Source: Tetranychus cinnabarinus (lineage: Eukaryota > Arthropoda > Arachnida > Trombidiformes > Tetranychidae). Taken from it: a stretch of 64,000 nucleotides of DNA. The notes under the pieces are model-generated. The model was not told the origin of the DNA, ran no database searches, and saw only the letters and a program-made list of their open reading frames with translations. The translations under genes were made by a program, and so were the position numbers. The stretch is taken from positions 682,001-746,000 of the forward strand of contig WHVY01000001.1 of the NCBI GenBank assembly GCA_022266195.1, written 5' to 3'. Positions 14,201 to 21,955 of this stretch are shown piece by piece; position 1 is the stretch's first letter; each line of letters begins with the position of its first letter.

Positions 14201-16531
14201 ATGATAAATGCTGCAGAAGTTTTCAAAAGATTAAGAAAATATGGGTTAAAGGTGCAACCCGATAAATGCAAATTTGGACACAAAGAAGTAAAGTTTCTTG
14301 GTCACATCATTTCTGGTAAAACAGTTAAACCTGATCCAGCTAAAATTGAAAGGCTTAAAGCCTTTCAGCCTCCGAAAGATATCAAAGCTCTACAAAGTCA
14401 ACTTGGACTATTTAATTATTTGGCAAAATTTATTCCAGACTATGCAAACCTAGCATCAGATCTGTTCGAGCTATGTTCAAAGAAGAACAAATTCAAATGG
14501 ACTGAAAGACATCAACAATCATGGAAAAAGATAAAAGAATCTCTAATTAAAAACTGCGAATTATCTCAATTTGATGAAAACAAAGAACACAAATTAGTCG
14601 TAGATGCATCTTCAATTGCCGTTGGTGGCATGTTATTACAATTAGAAGAAGGGGATTGGCGCCCAGTAAGTTTCTTCGGTCAGAAAATGGCTAAGCATCA
14701 ACTCGGTTACACTATTACGGAAAAAGAATGTCTTGCAGTAATAGTTGGAGTTAAGAAGTTTCAACACTATCTAACTAACAAAAAATTCACAATTGTTAGC
14801 GATCATCACGCTCTATGTGCTTTAAAGAAAATTGATTTTAAATGTACTCGTTTGCATCGATGGGCAAACCTAATTGCACAATTTGATTACAATATCGAAT
14901 ATTCTAAAGGTAGCGAGCATCCTGCCGACTGTTTTTCAAGAAGTAATGAATGGCGACACAAGCGCCAAGGAGAAATCAATGAGGAAGATTTCTACAAGTA
15001 CTGTCATTTCGCATTCAAAGAAAAAATTAAATATGCAAGATTTGGTAAAATTATCATCACAAAAGAAGAAGATGAAAACTGGTCTGATAATCCTGATATT
15101 CCTGTAACTAATGCTGATTCTGACGATATACAAGAATTAGATGATGAACTGAAAACAAGAAATGTTTTCCTTGCAAAAAGATATATTATGGAAATGAAAG
15201 AAATTGCACCTGCACCTGAAATCTACGACAACAAAGCATTCCATCGTTTTATACTACTAGCATCAAACAAAGAATTATGCAAAGAAGAAACTACAATACG
15301 CAAAGAACAAGAAAAAGATTCATATTGCAACAGATGTCTCAAAGCAGTTAAAAAAGGCGAATTATCATCAAAGTTTACTATTAAATCTGAAATTTTATAC
15401 CGAAGAAGAAAGAAAGGCAAACCTGCAATTGTGTTACCAATGTCAATGATTGACAAAGTGTTTGATCAATATCATAATGATCCAGTTGGAGGACATTATG
15501 GATATAAACCTACAATTAAAAGAATCAAAGAAATTTTCTGGTGGGCTAACATGGATGAGTTCATCAGAAGCAAAATCAATCGATGCGAAAAATGTTCAAC
15601 TTATAAACACAAAACAACTAATGATAAAGTTCAAAGAGCAATGCCTATTCCTGATAATCCATTTGAAAGAATGCAAATTGATGTTCAAGGGCCTTTCAGA
15701 CCTTCAAAGAAAAGAAATCAGTATCTATTCATCGCAATCGACGTTTTCTCAAAATTTATTTTCGCCCAAGCATATCGAAAACAACAAACTAAAGAATTAA
15801 TTGACTTTCTTGATTATTTTATTCAAATAATTGGTGCACCTAAAATCATTCAGACCGATAATGGTCCCTGCTTCATCTCAAAAGAAACTAAAGAATACTT
15901 CGAAAAACTAAGCATCAAGCATCAAAGATCTACGCCTTATCGACCTACTTCTCAAGGACTCGTGGAAAGAGTCAACAGAACTATTGGTACAAGAATTAAA
16001 ATGTTTGCACAAGGCAATGAAAAGCAATGGGATGAAGAATTACGTGATATTGTGTTAAGCTACAACGCAACTCATTCTGAAAATCTGAATACTTGTCCAT
16101 TCAAACTCATCTTTAACCTATCTCCAAGAACACCTTTAGAAAACAAGTTTGAAATTGAAAAAGACAAACAAGAAGATACTGAAACTATTGAAAAAGAAAG
16201 AAAACGTGTTAAAGATAAATTACTCAAGCAACAAGAAGAAAGAATTGCTAAAGCACCAATCAAACCTATTCCATTTAAAGTAGGTGATTTCGTTAGAAAA
16301 GCAGTGAAATACTTAGACCGAAGTCTAGGAAAGAAATTAACTCCTGTGTTCAAGGGTACCTATGTTGTTACAAAAGTTTATGATTCTACTGCTGTCATTA
16401 CAGATCCTAAAACATTGAAAAAATTTAAGGTTAATTTCGAAAACCTAAAGAAAATTCATCATGATTCTGATCCTGAAAATACTGAAGAATCTAATCAATC
16501 TAACACTGATTCTGAAAGTGAAAAAGACTAG
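11264..16531 (+). CDS. Gag-Pol polyprotein of Ty3/gypsy-type element
   Basis: One uninterrupted frame encodes Gag and Pol, with no frameshift between them. From the first ATG (11264) the product is 1755 aa. The frame is already open after a stop near 11087 and adds a Ser/Thr-rich stretch that could be used from a non-AUG start (TTG at 11093). Order: N-terminal region without a recognised domain; capsid-like helical region; Asn/Ser/Arg-rich tract; CX2CX4HX4C zinc knuckle (about residue 457); aspartic protease DTGA (about 543); reverse transcriptase with YIDD (about 965); RNase H beginning LVVDASS (about 1112); integrase HHCC zinc site (about 1402-1445) and D,D,E core, seen as QIDVQG, QTDNG and GLVERVN. 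All catalytic motifs look intact. Domain order places it with Ty3/gypsy rather than copia or BEL. A 17-bp palindrome lies in frame between protease and RT. Confidence 0.95.
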   Translation: MGEKVTFADYIAEDANKIAYCKAVGLVWEEKMKTCKGVLVRQIKESMITMAIYHGIICANDKLDFNQEYIPELEECPEILKAFRMNGLSEPSIRKLILGEHLNKVLSRSDLKAKSFTSDQIKIYEKVARPTTSSSPNPIPEVSFENDENCFSDTERSEVALERTRRLSKTGRVGRESYSNVELDRVIHDFNPKRESLSRWLKYLKIRIKAYSLTNYQSCQLLSCKLTPELTDEVYRHFDTDNLAKLNSSEIITYLKEHHVGHTEVINASISIFNKKYERGMDVREHCNTIRDAVNLRAPSTTEEALVIIIIFSFPDDIKEHLRTNTEIRTVDQLTAIVTTYIDNHPKVNHNTNHKRHSDNINVRNESGRQNQPKNFRNNNRSFQNNNQPSTSNQSNQRNHIKPQSRYNSSRSSSNYGNNYNRNSNYNNYQRQSRSPYQNRSRPSTSFNNSNNNESREQCVYCLSYSHKAKDCNYHQSIQKSRKAAFGTLEESSSTENLATESRQVLMANSDRNVTCDDDSFPEMKLDLRIENRNHAPISCLVDTGAESTLIQTDLADELGLMIYPSNHSFSGLGGASKSIKADGITQIFIRVNPRHDQFAMLAYVFPQLPYRMILGRNFIFLTDMQIAARKNKRFQILRCGEPMQVSARIPGIATWKYLFEDYFPQFIKTSKKEPQRRIVLSQNCCDHQRPKVSTGSFTDTDSENSSSSKKAYYFIKETSRQCFTVVKEDEKHDQELKKRRLEKRADEFPQEIKDLNQTLAKGISSDLSKEEKMQMKTFLNDFKDCFSVHKYDLGRIPADKVNIKIDIGLNPIPRCNPYRLGPKKRQIMDAKLKELLEHGIIERSNSPGGSPAFLVPKPNGSFRLVTSFQELNAICKTRSYPMPNVDDFIQALVGYNYFMTLDLTQGFHQIELAPVEREKVAFVTESGKYQYVRLPMGLADSPAYFQQFVNRVFGDQLYKRCLAYIDDVIIFGKTFEDLMINAAEVFKRLRKYGLKVQPDKCKFGHKEVKFLGHIISGKTVKPDPAKIERLKAFQPPKDIKALQSQLGLFNYLAKFIPDYANLASDLFELCSKKNKFKWTERHQQSWKKIKESLIKNCELSQFDENKEHKLVVDASSIAVGGMLLQLEEGDWRPVSFFGQKMAKHQLGYTITEKECLAVIVGVKKFQHYLTNKKFTIVSDHHALCALKKIDFKCTRLHRWANLIAQFDYNIEYSKGSEHPADCFSRSNEWRHKRQGEINEEDFYKYCHFAFKEKIKYARFGKIIITKEEDENWSDNPDIPVTNADSDDIQELDDELKTRNVFLAKRYIMEMKEIAPAPEIYDNKAFHRFILLASNKELCKEETTIRKEQEKDSYCNRCLKAVKKGELSSKFTIKSEILYRRRKKGKPAIVLPMSMIDKVFDQYHNDPVGGHYGYKPTIKRIKEIFWWANMDEFIRSKINRCEKCSTYKHKTTNDKVQRAMPIPDNPFERMQIDVQGPFRPSKKRNQYLFIAIDVFSKFIFAQAYRKQQTKELIDFLDYFIQIIGAPKIIQTDNGPCFISKETKEYFEKLSIKHQRSTPYRPTSQGLVERVNRTIGTRIKMFAQGNEKQWDEELRDIVLSYNATHSENLNTCPFKLIFNLSPRTPLENKFEIEKDKQEDTETIEKERKRVKDKLLKQQEERIAKAPIKPIPFKVGDFVRKAVKYLDRSLGKKLTPVFKGTYVVTKVYDSTAVITDPKTLKKFKVNFENLKKIHHDSDPENTEESNQSNTDSESEKD
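13329..13345 (+). repeat. In-frame palindrome within Gag-Pol
   Basis: A perfect palindrome with arm AGAGACCT around a central A, read in the frame AGA-CCT-AAG-GTC, encoding Arg-Pro-Lys-Val. It sits in the variable linker between protease and reverse transcriptase. The same tetrapeptide is encoded by two palindromes in ORF3. Confidence 0.85.
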
Positions 16532-16639
16532 AATCATAATCTCTAATTATAATCCTTTAATGCTTTTTCGTTTTGAAAAATTTTCATTTTTCCTTTAAAC
16601 TAACTAAATCAATTTTAATTCAACTGAATTTAAACTAAA

Positions 16640-16839
16640 CAGAAAATTTAAAATCTTCTGATACCATTAGCAAAATTGAAATATAAGCAGAAAATTTAGA
16701 ATCTTCTGAATCAAAAGAAATAACACCTTAGCAGAAAATTTAAAATCTTCTGAATTTAACTATCACCATACAGAAAATTAAGAATCTTCTGAATACCAAA
16801 AACGAATTAACACTTGAACAGAAAATTAAAAATCTTCTG
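16640..16839 (+). repeat. Array of five near-palindromes downstream of Gag-Pol
   Basis: Five 21-bp units start CAGAAAATT and end ATCTTCTG, at 16640, 16688, 16732, 16771 and 16819, spaced 39-48 bp. Each has the same single arm mismatch (A opposite the position that would need G), so the departure from symmetry is shared by the whole set. The spacers between units are not obviously similar, so this is not a simple tandem repeat. Confidence 0.85.
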
Positions 16840-16889
16840 ATTTGAAGCTGATTCACTAAAAAGAAAGCTTATTAGAAAATTGTAACAAT

Positions 16890-17079
16890 ATGAAGACCTT
16901 AGGTCTTCATCTAAAGAACAATTATTAACTCACTTTTCAATTCAATTGAATCGCTTTTTCTTGCTTTAATATTAACCATTGTAAATAGCGTTAGAATTCT
17001 TTTCTTTAAAACACATCGTTTTAGAGACTTTAAGTCTCTAAATCACTGTTAATTGAAACTGAAGACCTAAGGTCTTCAG
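16890..17079 (+). repeat. Three perfect palindromes before ORF2
   Basis: 16890-16910 has arm ATGAAGACCT, 17020-17042 arm TTTAGAGACTT and 17059-17079 arm CTGAAGACCT. All are perfect around one central base. The arms differ from one another but every change is matched on the opposite side. Confidence 0.85.
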
Positions 17080-17353
17080 ATAAGATTAACTCCATTATTC
17101 ACCTGTAAAATAGAACAAAACATCAAACAAAGAAAAGGCTTCAAACAAAGAAATTAACTAATCCGCTAGAGAGAGCCAGCAAGAAAAACCGTTACATAAA
17201 AAGAATTGAAATACTTCCTTTGTTTCATTTTCCCACGATTTCACATTGAATCAACTTCTCCAAAAGTCTCCATCTTGTCCAAGTTTATTCTTTTCCACAT
17301 TTTTCCATTTCCAAAATTCTTTTCAAGTTTACTTACCTTACCTTTCAACCATC

Positions 17354-18001
17354 ATGTATCGAGGTACTAATTCCAGCGCAGCAAACTCTAAGTCTGCTGA
17401 AAGAATGAAGTATTACGAATCTCGTTTGAAAGCTGTTTTCGCAAATGAGCGAAAATATCATGAAATCTCAGGATTAGAAAAGATTTGTGATGAAACTGAG
17501 AGACTCGTTTATCGAACGAGAGCTTATCTAAACGAGTGTAGACAAGCGATGCAAATCAGAGACTCTATGTTAAAATTAACTATGGAGGTAACTGATACTA
17601 AAGTAGCTGCTGGTGTTTTGTCGAAAATGCCTTCACTTCCTCACCGATATGATGCTAGACCAAAGGTCATAGATGATGCATTGTTAGCTTTCCTAGTTTT
17701 AGGAGCCTACATAAGATGTAACCTCACTGATGAAGAAGAAAATGGCGTTAGAGCCTTACCTATTCCTATCTGTATTGAGGAAGAAATTTTAAATGAAATA
17801 GCTACGAGAGCTACCGCTGCAAAATTAGCTGAAGAAGATGAGGATGAAATCCAAGAGATTGATAAAATCGACAATTGTCCAAATTGTAGCGATTCTCCTG
17901 ATCCTGAACCTATGCAAGCTATTCAAAATCCCGAACGAGAGGAAGATACTAACCAAGATGGATGGTTGAAGAAGCTAACCAGAGATTTAGATGAAAAATG
18001 A
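17354..18001 (+). CDS. Retrotransposon ORF2, unknown protein (215 aa)
   Basis: An intact frame between Gag-Pol and ORF3 on the same strand. The first ATG (17354, A at -3) is preferred; the frame is open upstream to about 17246 from non-AUG codons. The product is unrecognised. The N-terminal two thirds look helical and charged. A hydrophobic stretch (ALLAFLVLGAYI) lies near residue 120 but is too short and isolated for a confident membrane segment. The C-terminal third is very acidic and contains a CPNC pair. There is no signal peptide, Cys-rich ectodomain or fusion motif, so it does not look like an envelope. Palindromes lie immediately upstream and directly after the stop codon. How it is translated (splicing or internal initiation) cannot be told from the sequence. 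Confidence 0.7.
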   Translation: MYRGTNSSAANSKSAERMKYYESRLKAVFANERKYHEISGLEKICDETERLVYRTRAYLNECRQAMQIRDSMLKLTMEVTDTKVAAGVLSKMPSLPHRYDARPKVIDDALLAFLVLGAYIRCNLTDEEENGVRALPIPICIEEEILNEIATRATAAKLAEEDEDEIQEIDKIDNCPNCSDSPDPEPMQAIQNPEREEDTNQDGWLKKLTRDLDEK

Positions 18002-18002
18002 T

Positions 18003-19355
18003 CTGAAGACTTAGAGTCTTCAGCCTTTGGTTAAAGATTTCAAACTAACAAACTCATTCGTTTCAATTCAATTTCATTTGGAAAGGAAGATCTGAAGACT
18101 TTAAGTCTTCAGACTAAACTAATTTCCTATTTAAAACTAATAATTCAATTTAATTCAAGTTAGAAAAATCTGAAGATTCAAAATCTTCAAGAAAAAATTG
18201 TTTCATTTAAAACAAGCTAAAAATGTTCTATTTAAAAATTCAGTTTCATTTTCAAACACTTATGTTTTATCCCAATCTTACTCAAACAATTCAATTTCTG
18301 TTTAATTCAAAATCAAAACTAACATTGTAATCATTATTACCATTTAATCAAGCTTTTCTAAAGACTTTAAGTCTTTAGATATCTTATCCCATTTAGAATT
18401 TCCAATAAAACTCCATTTCATTAACACTACTTGAAAAACTTCGTTTTAATCATCATTTCTTTCAGAAAATAGATCACAATTATCATCACAATTCGGGTAA
18501 ATCATTCAGGTAAATAAAACTTATCAATTTTTAAAACAAAAAAATCAATTCAAACAATTAATAATCAATTTTAATCTAATCATAAGCAAAAGACCTTAGG
18601 TCTTTTGAAGAACAATTAGAGCGAAAGACAAAAAAGAATTTACTGTCTATTGTCTCAATTAATTGACACATGCTCAAACCCTATGGTCAACAATATTCTT
18701 TTCTAATTGATTCCGTTTCCCCTTTCACTTTTCCCACACATTTTAGAGTGAACAAATTAAGTTCAATTTTCAATTTTTTACCCAATTTCTTAATTTTTCA
18801 ATTCAATTTAATTCAATTTAATTCAATTGTTTCTAAAGCAGAAAGCCTAAGGCCTTCTGAAACTGAACAATTAAGTTCCCTTTTTACTAAATCTCCTTAA
18901 AGATTCAAAATCTTTAGCTAAAAAGTGAAATCAAGTTTAACTTTGCATCAGTGATCCATAGAACACGTTCTTTTAACAAGAAGAATATTTCTCATCGAAA
19001 ATTATTTTAACTCTTATTGTGTTAATTAAAGACTTTAAGTCTTTAAAGTGATCTCAACAAGTTGAAACAATCAAAAATTCAACTCATTAATCAAAAGACT
19101 TTAAGTCTTTTGCGTGTTAAATTCGACCAAATTCGATTCTACTTCATCGCAGCATCAACATCTTCTATTCATCTACAAAAGAATTTCCTGTTCAATTCAA
19201 GTTAAAGTCAAGGTTTCCTCACTCAATTTATATCAGAAGACTTTAAGTCTTCTGCAAATTGAAACAAATAGATCAAAAGACTTTGAGTTTTTTGAATTTG
19301 TTAAGGAATTAAAGATAAAGGCAACAAGTCATATCAAAAGACTTTAAGTTTTTTG
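18003..19355 (+). repeat. Spacer between ORF2 and ORF3 carrying about twelve palindromes
   Basis: About 1.35 kb without a convincing gene, studded with 19-23 bp palindromes. Starts and left arms: 18003 CTGAAGACTT (one T/G), 18091 TCTGAAGACTT, 18171 TGAAGATT, 18357 TCTAAAGACTT, 18587 CAAAAGACCT, 18839 CAGAAAGCCT (one mismatch), 18898 TAAAGATT, 19026 TTAAAGACTT, 19092 CAAAAGACTT, 19234 CAGAAGACTT, 19274 CAAAAGACTT (imperfect), 19335 CAAAAGACTT (imperfect). The last one abuts the ORF3 frame, just as the 11075 copy abuts Gag-Pol. Between them the DNA is AT-rich and includes a short TTCAATTTAA run near 18797-18830. Confidence 0.85.
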
Positions 19356-19373
19356 AGACTTGATTCTTCAATC

Positions 19374-21914
19374 ATGGCAACTTCTTCTCAGCAAACTAAC
19401 TCTTCAACTAATTCGATCAAAGAATATACCAAAGACCATTATTATGATTTCATCAAGCAGAAAGTTTCCAAGAAAGCAGAATACACTGAACGTACTGCTA
19501 AAGCTGCTATCAATTTTACACAACCAGAACCAGGTCTGATATTAGCAAATCCAAATGAAGTTTTAATCAAAGAGTTGTGTCAACTATGTGGTCAGTTTCC
19601 AGTCTTACCAGGTAAATGTTCGGGATGTGAGCTCTACTATTGCAACAAATGTTTGTTCTTTCTCGTCACTCTGAGAAACATTATTATGGGTAAACCAATC
19701 AAGGGTTCAACAATTAAAGATATTTGGGACAAACAGTTCAATTGTCAAAATTGCAGAACACCAACGAAGGTAATTGCTTTAACTAAGGAACAAAGAGATG
19801 CTATTGCTCAAAAAGAGGTGAAATGTAATCAAGTTAAATGTGAATTTTTGGGTGATTACATGAAAGTTTGTCAACATGTGGACAGATGCAATAAGGGTTC
19901 GAAGTTATTCAAATTTGAAACCACTTACATCGGTGAAATCTTCAAATCAGCTCATGATCCTCTTCCAGAAAGTGTTTACTCAACAATTGCACTTAAAGAA
20001 GCTCTATTCGCTCGTCATGATTCAATTCAAAGAATGAATGATCAATGGTTGAAAAATTTTGGTTGCACGATTAGTGATGTGAACTCTTCAGAGTTCGATG
20101 AGTTATGGAATAACTCACAAAGTCCAAAAAGACAAGCACCTGCATCAACTAACGATGAGTCAAGCAAAAGAAGAACTACAAATGAGAATGCTGTTAGTAA
20201 TCAGTCATCAAATGTTGAGACTCAATCGACAAGTCAGAGACCTAAGGTCTCTGAAGGTTTATCATTTGCAGAAGCTTGGGACAGTTGGGTTCCTGGAGAC
20301 GCCGTTCCTGAAGTTTTGCAAGTTAATAATGCTGAATCTAATGAAAAAGCAAATGATGATTTAGATCCTTGGGCAGATACTCCAGAAACTCGTGCAGCAT
20401 CTTTAGCAAAAGCTTATGAATTAACTGCTGAATTCAAAAAAGATCATGGTAAAGCTGCAAGTGCAAGAAGAAGAAGACAGAGAAAAGCCTTGCAAAAACA
20501 AGGTTTACCGATTCCTATCAAAGAGAAACCCGCATCAGTAATTGATATCCTCACTCCATATACACCTCCAAGTTCACAACCATCACCTTCTGCAATAATT
20601 CCTTCACCTTCAACGTCCAAAACAGTACCTGAACCACAAATTACTCAACCAATTACTCAAATTCCCGCAACTCAATCAAGTACTCAATCAATCGCTCAGA
20701 TTCCCGCAACTCGAACAATTGCTCAAACTCCAGCAAAACAACCTGTTCTACCTCTCACTCCAACTGAACCACAACCATCTTCATCAGCATTTCCACTCAT
20801 TAATCCAGTAATCAATCCATCATCTCAAAGACCTAAGGTCTTTGATCCAAAAGCATTTCCAAAGAAGAAAGCAAAGAATCCAAATGACATTTATCGTTGG
20901 AAAACGCAATTCAATTGGTACGTTCGACATGACGATCCTCAAAGATATAATGCAAGAAGAAGAATTCGAGTTGATAGAAAAAGAAATGGATTTCTGGATA
21001 AGAAGCATAAAGAAGTATTGAAAGAGATGGTTCCTCCTTCTAACTACATCCGAAGAATCACTCAAGCTGTTTGCGAATTAAAAGATGCAAATATCAAAGT
21101 ATGCGCTTTAGATGCTGAAATGATTCGAATTAAGATGAAAGATGAAAGCATTTATCATGTTCCAGTTTGGATCGCAATTGTTGACGGAGTTGGTAACGTC
21201 GTTTATCATGAATTAATCAGACATAATGCTGGAGCAATTTACAATTGGGAACAAGATAAGCAATTTCATGGTCTTGATTATTCTCAAACTTCTACTGGTA
21301 AAGGATTTAAAACTGTTCGTCGAGAAGTTATGAAAATTTTTCAGCAATACGATCGAATTATAGTTTGCGGACAAACCGTCGATTTTTCTGCCTTATTCCT
21401 GTCTATGGACGATTATTATCAAATATTACCAAAAATAGTCTGCATGAATTCATATTATAATTGCCGATTGACTGATCCAGGAATTGGATTAAAATACATT
21501 ACTTACATTTTATTCAACAAAATAATTCAAGGAAATCTTCATTCACCTTTAATTGATGCTGCCTTCACTTTATATGCATATTTATGGGACTTCGCTCGAA
21601 TCGAAGTTAATCACAAACAAGTGATTCAAGGACCACTCGAAGCTCGAGGTCATGGTTTTAAATGTTTTAAATATCATCAAAAGAATGCTCATTTTGCTGG
21701 TCGTTTACATGCAGTAATGAAACTTGTTGGAGATTGGCCGGCAACCTTCAAGACTAAGCCTTTTACAAATTTAGAGCAAAGATTAGAAGCGATGCAAAAG
21801 CAAAAGTATTTTAAAGAAGACTATATCGAAGGAAATCCTGAAAGCCTATTGCCGAGGGAATATTATCTACACAATTGGGAAAGAATTCAGTTCCGTGAAT
21901 ACAGACGTCTCTAA
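19374..21914 (+). CDS. Retrotransposon ORF3: zinc-finger plus DEDDh exonuclease protein (846 aa)
   Basis: An intact frame in the 3' third of the element, starting at ATG 19374. Near the N-terminus eight cysteines (about 69, 72, 82, 85, 90, 93, 124, 127) form a RING-like pattern with an unusual four-residue gap between the fourth and fifth. They are followed by C151-x4-C156-x11-H168-x3-C172, the TRAF-type zinc-finger spacing. A basic RRRRQR patch and a long Pro/Ser/Thr/Gln-rich linker with repeats of the type QIPAT lie in the middle. The C-terminal 280 residues match the DEDDh 3'-5' exonuclease layout of REXO/ISG20/PAN2 enzymes: ALDAEM (D580, E582), VDFSALF (D670) and HSPLIDA (H723, D728). All five expected catalytic residues are present. 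Two palindromes lie in frame, each encoding QRPKV. There is no signal peptide or membrane segment. The likely activity is RNA (or DNA) 3' trimming; the role in the element is unknown. Confidence 0.85.
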   Translation: MATSSQQTNSSTNSIKEYTKDHYYDFIKQKVSKKAEYTERTAKAAINFTQPEPGLILANPNEVLIKELCQLCGQFPVLPGKCSGCELYYCNKCLFFLVTLRNIIMGKPIKGSTIKDIWDKQFNCQNCRTPTKVIALTKEQRDAIAQKEVKCNQVKCEFLGDYMKVCQHVDRCNKGSKLFKFETTYIGEIFKSAHDPLPESVYSTIALKEALFARHDSIQRMNDQWLKNFGCTISDVNSSEFDELWNNSQSPKRQAPASTNDESSKRRTTNENAVSNQSSNVETQSTSQRPKVSEGLSFAEAWDSWVPGDAVPEVLQVNNAESNEKANDDLDPWADTPETRAASLAKAYELTAEFKKDHGKAASARRRRQRKALQKQGLPIPIKEKPASVIDILTPYTPPSSQPSPSAIIPSPSTSKTVPEPQITQPITQIPATQSSTQSIAQIPATRTIAQTPAKQPVLPLTPTEPQPSSSAFPLINPVINPSSQRPKVFDPKAFPKKKAKNPNDIYRWKTQFNWYVRHDDPQRYNARRRIRVDRKRNGFLDKKHKEVLKEMVPPSNYIRRITQAVCELKDANIKVCALDAEMIRIKMKDESIYHVPVWIAIVDGVGNVVYHELIRHNAGAIYNWEQDKQFHGLDYSQTSTGKGFKTVRREVMKIFQQYDRIIVCGQTVDFSALFLSMDDYYQILPKIVCMNSYYNCRLTDPGIGLKYITYILFNKIIQGNLHSPLIDAAFTLYAYLWDFARIEVNHKQVIQGPLEARGHGFKCFKYHQKNAHFAGRLHAVMKLVGDWPATFKTKPFTNLEQRLEAMQKQKYFKEDYIEGNPESLLPREYYLHNWERIQFREYRRL
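20234..20254 (+). repeat. In-frame palindrome in ORF3 (first)
   Basis: Perfect 21-bp palindrome, arm TCAGAGACCT around a central A, encoding part of SQRPKVSEG in the low-complexity region after the zinc fingers. Confidence 0.85.
20825..20845 (+). repeat. In-frame palindrome in ORF3 (second)
   Basis: Perfect 21-bp palindrome, arm TCAAAGACCT around a central A, encoding part of SQRPKVFDP, just upstream of the exonuclease domain. It uses the same reading frame as the other two coding copies. Confidence 0.85.
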
Positions 21915-21943
21915 GCCCGTAAAGAGAGCCTAGCGACAGTTTT

Positions 21944-21955
21944 GACCGGGGGCTC
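21944..21955 (+). other. Polypurine-tract candidate
   Basis: A G-run (CCGGGGGCTC) lies directly before the TG of the 3' LTR, the position of the plus-strand primer. It is short and interrupted by pyrimidines, so it is an atypical tract. Confidence 0.4.

Noticed and set aside
17246..17353. 36-residue N-terminal extension of ORF2
   Set aside because: It would need a TTG start and is Phe/Ser/Pro-rich, like untranslated T-rich sequence. The ATG at 17354 has a good context.
18797..18830. TTCAATTTAA-type short tandem run in the ORF2-ORF3 spacer
   Set aside because: Only about three units in an AT-rich stretch; too short to call a functional array or CRISPR-like repeat.
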